Origin: Aureimonas sp. AU22
GTDB lineage: Bacteria; Pseudomonadota; Alphaproteobacteria; Rhizobiales; Rhizobiaceae
Reading direction: 5' to 3'
DNA: 64,000 nucleotides
NCBI RefSeq assembly: GCF_001463745.1
Contig: NZ_BBWJ01000044.1
Coordinates: 62,001 to 126,000 of the forward strand
Under the pieces are notes generated by a model, which ran no database searches, had not been told where the DNA came from, and saw nothing but the letters and a program-made list of their open reading frames with translations. Positions 1-9,958 of this stretch are shown here, piece after piece (position 1 is the first letter of the stretch; each line of letters opens with the position of its first letter). The translations under genes were made by a program, and so were the position numbers.

Positions 1-690
1 TCCTCCGTGAAGAAGGGCGAGACGCTCATCGACACGGCGATGACGCTGAACGCCATGCGGCCCGACATCCTCGTGGTTCGCCACCATGCGGCGGGCGCGG
101 TCGCGCTTCTCTCCCAGAAGGTTGGCTGCTCGGTGGTGAATGCCGGCGACGGCGCGCACGAGCATCCCACGCAGGCACTCCTCGACGCGCTGACGATCCA
201 CCGGCGCAAGGGACGCGTGGCACGCCTGACCGTCGCCATCTGCGGTGACGTCCTCCACAGCCGGGTCGCCCGATCCAACATTCTGCTTCTGAACGCGTTG
301 GGCGCCGACGTCAGGGTCGTCGCGCCCTCGACGCTCCTGCCCAACGGCATCGAGCAGATGGGCGTGCGCGTCTTCCACGACATGGATCGTGGCCTGGAGG
401 GGGCGGATGTCGTGATGATGCTGCGCCTGCAGCGTGAGCGGATGGAAGGCTCGTTCGTGCCCTCGGTCCGTGAATATTTCCGTTTGTTCGGCCTCGACGC
501 GCAACGACTGTCGCGCGCAAAGCCGGACGCCCTCGTCATGCATCCCGGCCCGATGAACCGGGGCGTCGAGATCGCCTCCGAGGTGGCCGACGGTCCCCAG
601 AGCGTGATCGAGGAACAGGTCGAGATGGGTGTCGCCGTCCGGATGGCGGTGATGGAATGGATGATGGGCAACGAGGAGACCGCATCGTGA
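1..690 (+). CDS. pyrB: Aspartate carbamoyltransferase catalytic subunit, 5' end missing
   Basis: Aspartate carbamoyltransferase joins carbamoyl phosphate and aspartate to give carbamoyl aspartate, the committed step of pyrimidine synthesis in the cytoplasm. The reading frame is open from base 1, so the N-terminal part with the carbamoyl-phosphate STRT loop lies outside the window; the first GTG in frame is not a start. Visible family motifs are [37 protein letters not shown] and, near the C-terminus, [11 protein letters not shown]. The stop overlaps the GTG start of the next gene (GTGA), a classic pyrB-pyrC arrangement that implies translational coupling. The identification is secure; only the length cannot be judged. 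Confidence 0.95.
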   Translation, partial: SSVKKGETLIDTAMTLNAMRPDILVVRHHAAGAVALLSQKVGCSVVNAGDGAHEHPTQALLDALTIHRRKGRVARLTVAICGDVLHSRVARSNILLLNALGADVRVVAPSTLLPNGIEQMGVRVFHDMDRGLEGADVVMMLRLQRERMEGSFVPSVREYFRLFGLDAQRLSRAKPDALVMHPGPMNRGVEIASEVADGPQSVIEEQVEMGVAVRMAVMEWMMGNEETAS

Positions 691-2003
691 CCGGCCTCGA
701 CGCTCCCCCGCTTCTCGTCCGCAACGCCCGGATTCTCGACCCTTCGCAGGGGCTCGACGAGCGCGGCGACCTCCTCGTGGAGAACGGGGCGATTTCAGCC
801 GTCGGCGCCTCGGCGGCTGGCCAGGGCGCGCCGGACGGTGCGCAGGTCCTGGACGCTAGGGGTCTTCTTCTCATTCCCGGGCTGGTCGACGTGTGCGTCC
901 ACATGGGCGAACCGGGCACCGAGCATCGCGAGACCATCCGCTCGGTCAGCCGCGCGGCCGCGGCAGGAGGCGTCACCTCCATCCTGACCATGCCCGACAC
1001 CGATCCGGTGATCGACGACGTCGCGCTCGTGCAATTCGTGATGCGAACGGCCCGTGAGACTGCATCCGTCAACGTGTTTCCGGCGGCGGCCCTGACGAAG
1101 GGGCTCAAAGGCAAGGAGATGACCGAGATCGGCCTTCTTGCCCATGCCGGCGTGCGGGCCTTCACCGACGGCCGGCGGACGCTTCGCGACAGCGGCCTGA
1201 TCCGCCGCATCATGACCTATCTCAGCGACTTCGACGCCCTGTTCGCGCACGAGACGCAGGACGCCGATCTCGTCGGTTCCGGTGTCATGAACGAGGGTCT
1301 GCTGGCTTCGTGGCTCGGTCTCCCCGGCATCCCGCGCGAGGCGGAACTGATCCCGCTCGAGCGCGACCTCCGCCTCGCAGCGCTGACCCGCGTGCGCTAT
1401 CACGCGGCGCAGATCTCGACCGGCGCTTCGGTCGAGGCGATCCGGGCCGCCAAGGATCGCGGCGTGAACGCCACCGCCGGCGTGTCGGTCAACCACCTGT
1501 CGCTGAACGAAAATGACATCGGCGAATATCGCACCTTCTTCCGCCTCTCGCCGCCGCTGCGGCACGAGGACGACCGGCAGGCGATGATCGCGGGCCTCGC
1601 CGATGGCACCGTGGACATCATCTGCTCCGCCCACGACCCGCAGGATGCCGACGGCAAGCGGCGCCCCTTCGCGGAAGCGGAGGTTGGCGCGATCGGTCTG
1701 GAAACCCTGCTTCCCGCATCCCTGCGGCTGCACCACGCCGGACAGGTCGACCTTGCCCGCATCGTCGAGGCCCTGACGATCGCTCCTGCACGGTTGCTGA
1801 AACTCGATCGCGGAACGCTGCAGGTGGGTCGCCCGGCGGACTTCGCGCTGGTCGATCTCGATGCTCCCTATCTGTTCGACAAGAGCCGTATCCAGTCACG
1901 CTCCAAGAACACGGCCTTCGAGAATGCACGCTTCCAGGGCGAGGTCGTGAAGACCTTCGTTTCCGGTCGCGAGGTTTTCTCCCTGCAACGCGAAGGGCAC
2001 TGA
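687..2003 (+). CDS. Dihydroorotase-like protein without metal-site residues (PyrC'/PyrX type)
   Basis: A 438-residue amidohydrolase-fold protein homologous to class I dihydroorotase. I start it at the GTG that overlaps the pyrB stop. The normal metal-binding signature DxHxH-x-REPG reads [10 protein letters not shown] at residues 68-77, so the first His is Cys and the Arg is Gly. The usual PHH segment reads VSVNHLSL and the TDHAPH segment reads SAHDPQ, so further metal and catalytic positions are also lost. Fold-supporting motifs ([27 protein letters not shown]) remain. Established parallel: pseudomonads carry an inactive PyrC' beside pyrB that is needed for ATCase assembly. I infer the same scaffold role here, with an active dihydroorotase elsewhere. 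Automatic annotation would call this pyrC. Confidence 0.88.
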   Translation: MTGLDAPPLLVRNARILDPSQGLDERGDLLVENGAISAVGASAAGQGAPDGAQVLDARGLLLIPGLVDVCVHMGEPGTEHRETIRSVSRAAAAGGVTSILTMPDTDPVIDDVALVQFVMRTARETASVNVFPAAALTKGLKGKEMTEIGLLAHAGVRAFTDGRRTLRDSGLIRRIMTYLSDFDALFAHETQDADLVGSGVMNEGLLASWLGLPGIPREAELIPLERDLRLAALTRVRYHAAQISTGASVEAIRAAKDRGVNATAGVSVNHLSLNENDIGEYRTFFRLSPPLRHEDDRQAMIAGLADGTVDIICSAHDPQDADGKRRPFAEAEVGAIGLETLLPASLRLHHAGQVDLARIVEALTIAPARLLKLDRGTLQVGRPADFALVDLDAPYLFDKSRIQSRSKNTAFENARFQGEVVKTFVSGREVFSLQREGH

Positions 2004-2007
2004 GAGC

Positions 2008-2610
2008 ATGAGCGTGGAGATCGAACCGACCATCCTTCTGTTCGCATTGCTGGTCGGCTACCTCTGCGGCACGATCGCCTTCGGCCTCATCCTGACCAGG
2101 CTCTTCGGCCTCGGCGACCTGCGCTCGATCGGCTCGGGCAACATCGGTGCCACCAACGTGCTGCGCACCGGCAACAAGAAGGTCGCAGCGCTCACGCTGC
2201 TCGGCGATCTGCTCAAGGGCACGGTGCCGGTCCTGATCTTCTGGCGTTGGGGCGCCGAGGCTGCGGCAGTTGCCGGGTTCGGCGCGTTCATCGGCCACCT
2301 CTTTCCCGTCTGGCTCGGCTTCAAGGGCGGCAAGGGGGTCGCCACCTATATCGGCGTCCTTCTCGGGTTCGCCCCGATCGGCGTCCTTGTCTTCGCCGCC
2401 GTCTGGCTCGGCGCGGCGAAGATCTGGAAGTTTTCCTCGCTTGCCGCGCTCCTCGCCACTCTCATCGTGCCGATCGCCTATCTTCTTCTCGGCAACACGA
2501 TGGCGGCCGGGCTCGCTGCGATCCTCTCCCTTCTCGTCTACATCAAGCACGTACCCAACATCCGCCGCCTCGCGGCAGGGACGGAAAGCAAGATCGGATC
2601 GAAGGGGTGA
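2008..2610 (+). CDS. plsY: Acyl-phosphate glycerol-3-phosphate acyltransferase PlsY
   Basis: A 200-residue integral membrane enzyme that transfers an acyl group from acyl phosphate to glycerol 3-phosphate, the first step of phospholipid synthesis. The family motifs [13 protein letters not shown] and [11 protein letters not shown] are both present, and hydrophobic segments alternate with these loops as expected for a multi-spanning inner-membrane protein. It begins 4 bases after the preceding stop and its own stop overlaps the GTG start of dprA, so it is part of the same run of coupled genes. Length is normal for the family. Confidence 0.95.
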   Translation: MSVEIEPTILLFALLVGYLCGTIAFGLILTRLFGLGDLRSIGSGNIGATNVLRTGNKKVAALTLLGDLLKGTVPVLIFWRWGAEAAAVAGFGAFIGHLFPVWLGFKGGKGVATYIGVLLGFAPIGVLVFAAVWLGAAKIWKFSSLAALLATLIVPIAYLLLGNTMAAGLAAILSLLVYIKHVPNIRRLAAGTESKIGSKG

Positions 2611-3740
2611 ATCCGGCGCCGGCGATCCCCGCTCCGATCCTCGACGAAGCGGAACGTCTGGCCGCGCTCCGATTGATCCGCAGCGAGAACGTCGGCCCCG
2701 TCACCTATGGAAAGCTGGTAGGCCTCTACGGCTCAGCCCTAGCCGCGCTGGAGGCCCTGCCGGATCTTGCCGCGCGGGGCGGCGCGAGAAAGCGAGCGAC
2801 CATCACTTCCGATGCGTCGATCGATGCCGAACTCTCCGCCGCGACCCGCATGGGAGCGCGCTTCGTCATCCGCGGCGAAGCGGACTATCCCGAGATGCTG
2901 ACGCGGACCGACGCTGCGCCGCCTGTGCTGGCTGTGATGGGAAAACCCTCCCTTTTCGACCGGCCGGCCGTCGCAATCGTCGGCGCGCGGTCCGCGACGG
3001 CAGCCGGAGCGAAACTCGCACGGCTTTTTGCGGAAGGCCTTGGATCGGCGGGCTATTGTGTGGCCTCGGGGCTTGCCCGCGGCATCGACACGGCGGCGCA
3101 TGAGGCCAGTCTTGCCACCGGCACGATCGGGGTCTTCGCCGGCGGCCTGGACAAGCCCTACCCGCCTGAGAACCGTCCCTTGATGCGACGCATCGTCGAC
3201 GGCGGCGGCTGCCTCGTCACCGAAATGCCTTTCGGCTGGGAGCCGCGTGCCGTCGACTTCCCGCGGCGCAATCGGGTCGTGGTCGCCCTTTCGCTCGGCG
3301 TCCTCGTCGTCGAAGCGGCGATGCGCTCCGGTACGTTGATCAGCGCCCGCCTCGCCGGTGAACTGGGTCGGCTGCTCTTTGCGGTTCCCGGGTCGCCGCT
3401 TGATGCCAAGTCTGCCGGCTGCAACGCCCTCATCAAGGACGGCGCGACGCTGGTGACGGAACCGGGCGACATACTGTCCGCACTCGCTCCGCTCGATGCG
3501 CGCGCCCTGCGTCCGACCGGCCTGTTCGAAGAGACTCTGGAGGCGGAACGATTCGAGGAGCCGCGCGACGAAGACCGCGCCCGCCTCCTGCGATCGATGA
3601 GCACCACGCCGATTTCGCTGGACGATCTCGTGGCGCATGCGGAGGTCGAATGGAGCGCCGCGCAGGTGGTTCTGCTCGAACTCGATCTGGCCGGGCGACT
3701 GGAGCGCCACAGCGGCGGACGCTTGAGTCTGCTCCCTTAG
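2607..3740 (+). CDS. dprA: DNA-processing protein DprA
   Basis: A 377-residue DprA/Smf protein that binds single-stranded DNA and loads RecA during natural transformation and related recombination. The start is the GTG overlapping the plsY stop; the frame is open further upstream but that part only shadows plsY. Residues about 6-70 form a helix-hairpin-helix-like region ([19 protein letters not shown]). The Rossmann-like core follows, with [33 protein letters not shown] and [10 protein letters not shown]-terminal winged-helix-like segment ([20 protein letters not shown]) closes the protein. It is co-directional with topA, whose start is 122 bases further on. Confidence 0.94.
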   Translation: MNPAPAIPAPILDEAERLAALRLIRSENVGPVTYGKLVGLYGSALAALEALPDLAARGGARKRATITSDASIDAELSAATRMGARFVIRGEADYPEMLTRTDAAPPVLAVMGKPSLFDRPAVAIVGARSATAAGAKLARLFAEGLGSAGYCVASGLARGIDTAAHEASLATGTIGVFAGGLDKPYPPENRPLMRRIVDGGGCLVTEMPFGWEPRAVDFPRRNRVVVALSLGVLVVEAAMRSGTLISARLAGELGRLLFAVPGSPLDAKSAGCNALIKDGATLVTEPGDILSALAPLDARALRPTGLFEETLEAERFEEPRDEDRARLLRSMSTTPISLDDLVAHAEVEWSAAQVVLLELDLAGRLERHSGGRLSLLP

Positions 3741-3862
3741 CAGGGGAGTGCCGCGATGCGACGCGGGGTTGACCGGCGCGTCCGGGCTGTCCATGTGAGC
3801 GAAGCCTAGATGTTTCGGCGGTCCCCGTTCGCGCCCGCCCCGTTCCCCAGGACCGTTCGCTC

Positions 3863-6577
3863 ATGGAAGTCGTTATCGTCGAATCGCCGGCCAAAGCGAA
3901 GACGATCAACAAGTATCTCGGCAGCAACTACAAGGTGCTTGCCTCCTTCGGCCATGTGCGCGATCTGCCGCCCAAGGACGGTTCGGTGCGCCCGGACGAC
4001 GACTTCGCGATGGACTGGGAGGTCGACAAGCCTTCGCAAAAGCGCCTGACCGAGATCGCGCAGGCGGTGAAGAGCGCCGACGGCCTGATTCTGGCGACCG
4101 ACCCGGATCGAGAGGGCGAGGCGATCTCCTGGCACGTGCTGGAGGTGCTCCAGCAGAAGAAGGTCATCAAAGACAAGCCGGTCAGCCGTGTGGTCTTCAA
4201 CGCGATCACCAAGAAGGCGGTGCTGGACGCGATGGCCAACCCGCGCGAGATCGACGTCCCGCTGGTGGACGCCTATCTCGCCCGACGCGCCCTCGACTAC
4301 CTCGTCGGCTTCACCCTGTCGCCCGTCCTATGGCGCAAGCTGCCGGGCGCGCGCTCGGCTGGCCGCGTCCAGTCGGTGGCGCTGCGCCTTGTCTGCGACC
4401 GCGAAGCCGAGATCGAGCGCTTCAAGACCGACGAATACTGGCAGATCGCCGCTCGCCTTTCGACGCCGCGCGGAGAAGACTTCACCGCGCGTCTGACGGC
4501 GTTCGACGGCGAGAAGTTGCAACGCCTGTCGGTCGGCAATGAGGCGCGCGCCTTCGAGATGCGCGACATGCTGAACGGCGCCACTTTCAAGGCCGTGTCG
4601 GTCGAGGCGAAGCCCACGAGGCGCAACCCCTCGCCGCCCTTCACCACGTCGAGCCTCCAGCAGGCGGCCTCCGCCAAGCTCGGCTTCGGTGCTTCCCGCA
4701 CCATGCAAATCGCGCAGCGGCTCTACGAGGGCATGGACATCGGCGGCGAGACAGTGGGTCTCATCACCTACATGCGAACCGACGGCGTGCAGATGGCGCC
4801 GGAGGCGATCGACGACGCCCGGAGTGCGATCGGCAAGACGTTCGGTGGCCGCTACGTGCCTGAAAAGCCGCGCGTCTACTCGACCAAGGCGAAGAACGCC
4901 CAGGAGGCGCACGAAGCCATCCGTCCGACGAGCTTCGACCGCCATCCGAAGGAAATGGAGAAGTTCCTCGATCGCGACCAGGCGCGCCTCTACGATTTGA
5001 TCTGGAAACGAGCGATCGCCAGCCAGATGGCCTCGGCCGAGATCGAACGTACGACCGCGGACATCGAGGCGACGGGCGGCGGTCGGCGGGCGATGCTGCG
5101 CGCGACCGGATCCGTCATCCGCTTCGACGGCTTCATCGGCGCCTATCAGGACCACCGCGACGACTCCAAAGCGCCGACCGAGGGGCCGGAGGAGGAGGAC
5201 GAAAGCGCCCGCCTGCCCGAAATCGCGGCCAACGATCCCTTGAAGCGCCTCTCGGTCGATCCGACCCAGCATTTCACCGAGCCCCCGCCGCGCTATTCCG
5301 AAGCCTCCCTCATCAAGCGGATGGAAGAGCTCGGGATCGGGCGTCCGTCCACCTATGCCGCGACGCTGCAGACGCTGCAGGACCGCGAATACATCGTCCA
5401 GGACAAGCGCAAGCTCTTCCCCGACTCCAAGGGGCGGCTCGTCACGGCCTTCCTGCACAACTTCTTCGAGCGCTACGTCGAGTACGACTTCACCGCCGAC
5501 CTCGAAGGCAAGCTCGACGGCATCTCGGCTGGCGAGCTGTCGTGGAAGGACGTGCTGCGCGAGTTCTGGCGCGACTTCTCCGCCCAGGTCGACGGGACCA
5601 AGGAGCTTCGCGTTACCGACGTCCTCGACGCTCTCAACGAGGAACTCGCACCGCTCGTTTTCCCCGACAAGGGCGACGGAACGGACCCGCGCGTCTGCCC
5701 TCGCTGCGGCAACGGCAAGCTCAGCCTGAAGCTCGGCAAGTTCGGCGCCTTCGTGGGCTGCTCCAACTACCCCGAATGCGGCTTCACGCGGCAGCTCGGC
5801 TCCAACCTGCAGGCCGAAGGCGTCGAAGGCGACGGTGGCCTGAACGAACCCAAGGACCTCGGCACCGATCCGGAGACGGGCGAGCCCGTCACCCTGCGTT
5901 CGGGCCGGTTCGGGCCCTACGTTCAGCGCGGCGACGGCAAGGAGGCCAAGCGCTCGTCGCTGCCCAAGGGATGGCAGGTCGCCGAGATCGACTTCGAAAA
6001 GGCACGCCAGCTCCTGTCGCTGCCGCGCGAGGTCGGCATGCACCCGGAAACGAACAAGCCTATCCTTGCAGGTCTCGGTCGCTACGGGCCGTTCCTCCAG
6101 CATGACGGCGCCTACGCCAATCTCGAGACGATCGAGGATGTGCTGACGATCGGTCTCAACCGCGCCGTCACGGTGATCGCCGAGAAGAAGGAGCGTGGAC
6201 CGCGCGGACGAAGCACGCCGGCGGCACTCGCGACGCTCGGCGAGCATCCCACGATCGGCGGTCCGATCACGGTGCGCGAAGGCCGTTTCGGACCCTACGT
6301 CAATGCCGGCAAGGTCAATGCCACCCTTCCCCGTGGCAAGGACCCCGCGAGCGTGACGCTGGAGGAGGCGATCCAGATCCTCAACGAGCGGGCCGAGAAG
6401 ACCGGGACGAAGGTCAAGAAGGCGCCCGCCAAGAAGGCGGCCAAGGCCGTGAAGGCGGACGGCGAAGAGAAGGCTGCCAAGCCCGCCACACGGAGGACGA
6501 CAGCCAAGGCGGGCGCGGCGAAGAAGCCCGCCGCCCCCAAGAAGCCGGCTGCCAAGGCAAAGTTGAAGATGGACTGA
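3863..6577 (+). CDS. topA: DNA topoisomerase I
   Basis: A 904-residue type IA topoisomerase that relaxes negative supercoils. The protein opens with the Toprim domain (VIVESPAKAKTINKYLG; DPDREGEAISWH). The catalytic tyrosine is Y303 in LITYMRTDG, where G replaces the S of the common TYMRTDS motif. One clear four-Cys zinc ribbon lies near residues 610-640 (CPRCGNGK, GCSNYPECGF) and is followed by several TopA C-terminal repeats (RSGRFGPYVQRGD, GLGRYGPFLQHDG, REGRFGPYVNAG). The last 60 or so residues are a Lys/Ala-rich basic tail that probably binds DNA nonspecifically. It sits between dprA and rnr, as in other Hyphomicrobiales. Confidence 0.97.
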   Translation: MEVVIVESPAKAKTINKYLGSNYKVLASFGHVRDLPPKDGSVRPDDDFAMDWEVDKPSQKRLTEIAQAVKSADGLILATDPDREGEAISWHVLEVLQQKKVIKDKPVSRVVFNAITKKAVLDAMANPREIDVPLVDAYLARRALDYLVGFTLSPVLWRKLPGARSAGRVQSVALRLVCDREAEIERFKTDEYWQIAARLSTPRGEDFTARLTAFDGEKLQRLSVGNEARAFEMRDMLNGATFKAVSVEAKPTRRNPSPPFTTSSLQQAASAKLGFGASRTMQIAQRLYEGMDIGGETVGLITYMRTDGVQMAPEAIDDARSAIGKTFGGRYVPEKPRVYSTKAKNAQEAHEAIRPTSFDRHPKEMEKFLDRDQARLYDLIWKRAIASQMASAEIERTTADIEATGGGRRAMLRATGSVIRFDGFIGAYQDHRDDSKAPTEGPEEEDESARLPEIAANDPLKRLSVDPTQHFTEPPPRYSEASLIKRMEELGIGRPSTYAATLQTLQDREYIVQDKRKLFPDSKGRLVTAFLHNFFERYVEYDFTADLEGKLDGISAGELSWKDVLREFWRDFSAQVDGTKELRVTDVLDALNEELAPLVFPDKGDGTDPRVCPRCGNGKLSLKLGKFGAFVGCSNYPECGFTRQLGSNLQAEGVEGDGGLNEPKDLGTDPETGEPVTLRSGRFGPYVQRGDGKEAKRSSLPKGWQVAEIDFEKARQLLSLPREVGMHPETNKPILAGLGRYGPFLQHDGAYANLETIEDVLTIGLNRAVTVIAEKKERGPRGRSTPAALATLGEHPTIGGPITVREGRFGPYVNAGKVNATLPRGKDPASVTLEEAIQILNERAEKTGTKVKKAPAKKAAKAVKADGEEKAAKPATRRTTAKAGAAKKPAAPKKPAAKAKLKMD

Positions 6578-6582
6578 GCGAC

Positions 6583-8856
6583 ATGGCAAGGCGAGCGAAA
6601 CCCGATGGAGACACACGCTCGCTGAGCCGGGAGGCGGTCCTGCGCTTCCTCGCCGAGAACCCGGGCCGCGCCACCAAGCGCGACCTTGCCAAGGCCTTCG
6701 GCGTCAAGGGCGACGAGCGATACGTTCTGACGGACATCCTTGCCGACCTTCAGTCCGAAGGTGTCTTGGAAGGCAGCCGCAAGAGCTATCGCCGCCCCGG
6801 CGAGTTGCCGACCGTGGGCGTGCTCGAGATCCGTGCCCGCGACGAGGATGGTGGTCTCCTGGCCGATCCCGTCGGCTGGGACGAGGAGGAGCGTGGCCTC
6901 CGCCCACGCTTCGCCGTTCGTGGCAACGCCTCGGGCCCTGCGGTCGGGATCGGGGACCGGGTCCTTGCGCAACTTACCTACGATGGCGACGAATCGCCCA
7001 GCGCCAAGGTGATCCGCAAGCTGGAGCGGCGTACCGCGCGCGCCATCGGTATCTTCCGCGAGACGCCTGGCGGTGGCGGGCGCGTCGAGCCGGTCGAGCG
7101 CCGCCAACTCGAATACACGATCCCGCCGGGGTCGACCCGCGACGCTCAGGACGGCGATCTCGTCGAAGTGGAGCCGTCCGAGCACCAGCGTCGAAGCCTG
7201 CCGACCGGCGCCATCGCCGAAGTCATCGGCGCGATGGCCACGGAGCGTGCGATCTCCACGATCGCGCTACATGCCCATTCGATTCCTCACGTCTTTCCGG
7301 CGGGTGTGATCGCGGAAGCGGACAAGGCCGGGCCGGCGACGATGGAGAGCCGCGAGGACTGGCGCGATCTCCCACTGGTGACCATCGACCCGCGCGACGC
7401 GAAGGATCACGACGACGCCGTGCATTCGAGACCGGACGAGGATCCGTCGAACCCCGGTGGCTTCGTCGTCACCGTCGCGATCGCGGACGTGTCCTGGTAC
7501 GTGCGGCCGGGAACCAAGCTCGACGCGGAGGCGCGGCTGCGCGGCAACTCGGTCTATTTCCCCGACCGCGTCGTGCCGATGTTGCCGGAGCGCATTTCCA
7601 ACGATCTGTGCTCGCTCCGCGAGGGCGTCGATCGCCCCGCCCTCGCCGTGCGGATGGTGTTCGACGCGACTGGCGAGAAGCGCAAGCACGACTTCTTCCG
7701 CATCATGATGCGCAGTCACGCCAAGCTTGCCTACGAGGACGCGCAGGCGGCGATCGACGGGCGACCCAACACCGTAGCGCCCGACATCGTCGAAACCGTT
7801 CTGCGTCCGCTCTGGGCCGCTTACCGTGCGCTGGTTGCCGCGCGACAGGGGCGCCAGCCGCTCGATCTCGATCTGCCCGAGCGCAAGATCCTGCTGAACG
7901 AGGACGGCCGCGTCGACCGCGTGATCGTGCCCGATCGCCTCGACGCCCATCGCCTCATCGAGGAGATGATGATCCAGGCCAACGTTGCGGCGGCCGAGAC
8001 CCTCGAGCGGCGCAAGCAGGCGTTGATCTACCGCGCTCACGACGCACCCTCGATGGCCAAGATGGAGTCGCTGCGCGACTTCCTTCGTACGCTGGAGTTG
8101 CCGCTCGCCAAGAGCGGGAACCTGAGGCCGGCGCATTTCAACGGCATCCTGAAGGCGGTGCGAGGTACCGAGCACGAGAGCCTCGTGAACGAGGTCGTGC
8201 TGCGCTCGCAGAGCCAGGCCAACTACTCGCCGGAGAACATCGGCCACTTCGGGCTGAACCTCATGCGATACGCGCACTTCACCTCGCCGATCCGGCGCTA
8301 TGCCGATCTCGTCGTCCACCGGGCGCTTGTGAGCGCGCTGGGCCTGGGTCCCGGCGGCATCACGCGGGAGGAAGAGGTCGATCTCGAAAGGACCGCCGAG
8401 GAGATCAGCCAGGCCGAACGCCGCGCCATGGCCGCCGAGCGCGATACGGTGGACCGCCTGATCGCTCAACATCTGGCCAGTCGTCTGAATGAAGAGTTCG
8501 ACGGACGCATCACCGGCGTCACGCGCGCCGGCCTCTTCGTCCAGCTGCCGGCCTACGGCGCCGACGGCTTTGTGCCGATCTCGACGTTGGGGCGCGACTA
8601 CTTCCACTACGACGAAGCCGCCCATACGCTCGTGGGCGAGCGGACGCGGCTTGGCTACCGGCTGGGCGACACGGTGGAAGTGAAGCTCGTCGAGGCAGCC
8701 CCGCTTCAGGGATCGATGCGTTTCGAGATGCTGACCGAGCCCCGCGAACTGCCCGGCACGACCGGATCGTTCCACAAAGTCCGCCCGCGCAGCAGCCGAC
8801 CGGGGCGCCCGCCCCGCGCGAAGAACGTGGCCGGCAAGGTGAGGAAGAAGCGATGA
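6583..8856 (+). CDS. rnr: Ribonuclease R
   Basis: A 757-residue 3'-5' exoribonuclease of the RNase II/R family that degrades structured RNA. An N-terminal winged-helix and cold-shock-like region occupies roughly residues 1-230. The RNB catalytic domain carries the aspartate cluster VTIDPRDAKDHDDAVH and the signatures RISNDLCSL and HFTSPIRRYADLVVHRAL. An S1 domain follows (FDGRITGVTRAGLFVQL), and the C-terminus is basic (GRPPRAKNVAGKVRKKR). It begins 5 bases after topA and its stop overlaps the next ATG (ATGA). Confidence 0.96.
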   Translation: MARRAKPDGDTRSLSREAVLRFLAENPGRATKRDLAKAFGVKGDERYVLTDILADLQSEGVLEGSRKSYRRPGELPTVGVLEIRARDEDGGLLADPVGWDEEERGLRPRFAVRGNASGPAVGIGDRVLAQLTYDGDESPSAKVIRKLERRTARAIGIFRETPGGGGRVEPVERRQLEYTIPPGSTRDAQDGDLVEVEPSEHQRRSLPTGAIAEVIGAMATERAISTIALHAHSIPHVFPAGVIAEADKAGPATMESREDWRDLPLVTIDPRDAKDHDDAVHSRPDEDPSNPGGFVVTVAIADVSWYVRPGTKLDAEARLRGNSVYFPDRVVPMLPERISNDLCSLREGVDRPALAVRMVFDATGEKRKHDFFRIMMRSHAKLAYEDAQAAIDGRPNTVAPDIVETVLRPLWAAYRALVAARQGRQPLDLDLPERKILLNEDGRVDRVIVPDRLDAHRLIEEMMIQANVAAAETLERRKQALIYRAHDAPSMAKMESLRDFLRTLELPLAKSGNLRPAHFNGILKAVRGTEHESLVNEVVLRSQSQANYSPENIGHFGLNLMRYAHFTSPIRRYADLVVHRALVSALGLGPGGITREEEVDLERTAEEISQAERRAMAAERDTVDRLIAQHLASRLNEEFDGRITGVTRAGLFVQLPAYGADGFVPISTLGRDYFHYDEAAHTLVGERTRLGYRLGDTVEVKLVEAAPLQGSMRFEMLTEPRELPGTTGSFHKVRPRSSRPGRPPRAKNVAGKVRKKR

Positions 8857-9263
8857 GCGAAAAGCCCATCAGCGCCGGGCCGGAACGCCGCGACGTGCTC
8901 CAATCCATGTGGCGTGGTTTCCGGATGCGCTGTCCGCATTGCGGCGAGGGCAAGCTGTTCCGGGGGTTCCTGAAAAGCGTCGACCATTGCGAGCGCTGCG
9001 GCGAGACCTACCACCACCATCGCGCTGACGACCTGCCCCCTTACCTGACCGTCTTCATCGTCGGTCACATCGTCGTGGCCCTGTTCATGGGCGCGGAGGA
9101 ATGGGCCGATCTTTCGCTCGCCGCGCATCTCGCGATCTGGATTCCCGTAACGTTGATCCTTTCGCTCGTTCTTCTCCAACCGCTCAAGGGCGCGACGATC
9201 GGCCTTCAGTGGGCGGTCCGCATGCACGGCTTCGGCGGAGAGCCGGCCGAAGCCGACCATTGA
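8853..9263 (+). CDS. DUF983 family small membrane protein
   Basis: A 136-residue protein of the DUF983 family, common in alphaproteobacteria and without an established function. An N-terminal cytoplasmic part has two CxxC pairs that could form a zinc ribbon (MRCPHCGEGKLFRG and HCERCGETYHHH). Two hydrophobic segments follow (LTVFIVGHIVVALFMG and LAIWIPVTLILSLVLLQPL). It overlaps rnr by ATGA at its 5' end and the NUDIX gene by TTGA at its 3' end, so it is translated as part of the operon. Confidence 0.85.
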   Translation: MSEKPISAGPERRDVLQSMWRGFRMRCPHCGEGKLFRGFLKSVDHCERCGETYHHHRADDLPPYLTVFIVGHIVVALFMGAEEWADLSLAAHLAIWIPVTLILSLVLLQPLKGATIGLQWAVRMHGFGGEPAEADH

Positions 9264-9958
9264 CCACCGCGGCTCCGCGCCTTCGCCCCCGGGACGCGGC
9301 GTCGCTCGTCCTGTTCGATCGGAGCGGCAGCGAGACGCGCTTCCTGATGGGCGTCAGAGCGGCGACCCACCTGTTCATGCCCGGCCACCTCGTCTTTCCC
9401 GGCGGGCGTCTGGAGCCCTCGGACGTCGCGCTGGCGCGTCGGTTGCCGGTGGAAGATGCCGTGGCGCAGCGCCTGATGTGCGGCAGCCCGAGGCTCTCCT
9501 CATCCCGGCGCGCATCGGCGCTGGCGCTGGCGGCGATACGGGAGACGCAGGAGGAAACCGGCCTTCTCGTTGCCGAACGCGGAAGCCTGCCTGCAATGCC
9601 GGATGCCTGGGCGGCGTTTGTCACCGCGGGAGCCGTGCCCTCCCCGCGCCGGCTCGTTCCCTTCGCCCGTGCGGTCACGCCGCCAGGCCTTCCCCGCCGT
9701 TTCGACGCACGGTTCTTCCTGGCCCCCGCGGAAAGCGTCCTCGAGCACACCAAGCCGATCGTCCCGCCGACCGACGAGTTCGAAACCGTCATATGGGTGG
9801 GATCGACGGAGCTTAGGAACTACCGCGTCGCTCCGGTCACCGAACTCGTTCTCGAGGCCGCCTTTGCGCGAATCGACAACGGAACGGATCGGGATGCCGA
9901 CGCCCCGATCGCCTATTTCCGCCGACGTAGGGAAGGCCACGCCACCGAGTACCTATGA
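9260..9958 (+). CDS. NUDIX hydrolase with an expanded Nudix box
   Basis: A 232-residue NUDIX-fold protein. The only start compatible with operon spacing is TTG at 9260, which overlaps the DUF983 stop; upstream of that the frame merely shadows the previous gene. The Nudix box is split: FPGGRLEP near residue 45 is separated from RETQEETG near residue 95 by about 50 residues instead of the usual dozen. Such insertions are known in the NUDT7/NUDT19 group of CoA and nucleoside-diphosphate hydrolases, so a CoA-ester or related diphosphatase role is possible but unproven. It ends in an ATGA overlap with the MFS gene. Confidence 0.8.
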   Translation: MTTAAPRLRPRDAASLVLFDRSGSETRFLMGVRAATHLFMPGHLVFPGGRLEPSDVALARRLPVEDAVAQRLMCGSPRLSSSRRASALALAAIRETQEETGLLVAERGSLPAMPDAWAAFVTAGAVPSPRRLVPFARAVTPPGLPRRFDARFFLAPAESVLEHTKPIVPPTDEFETVIWVGSTELRNYRVAPVTELVLEAAFARIDNGTDRDADAPIAYFRRRREGHATEYL

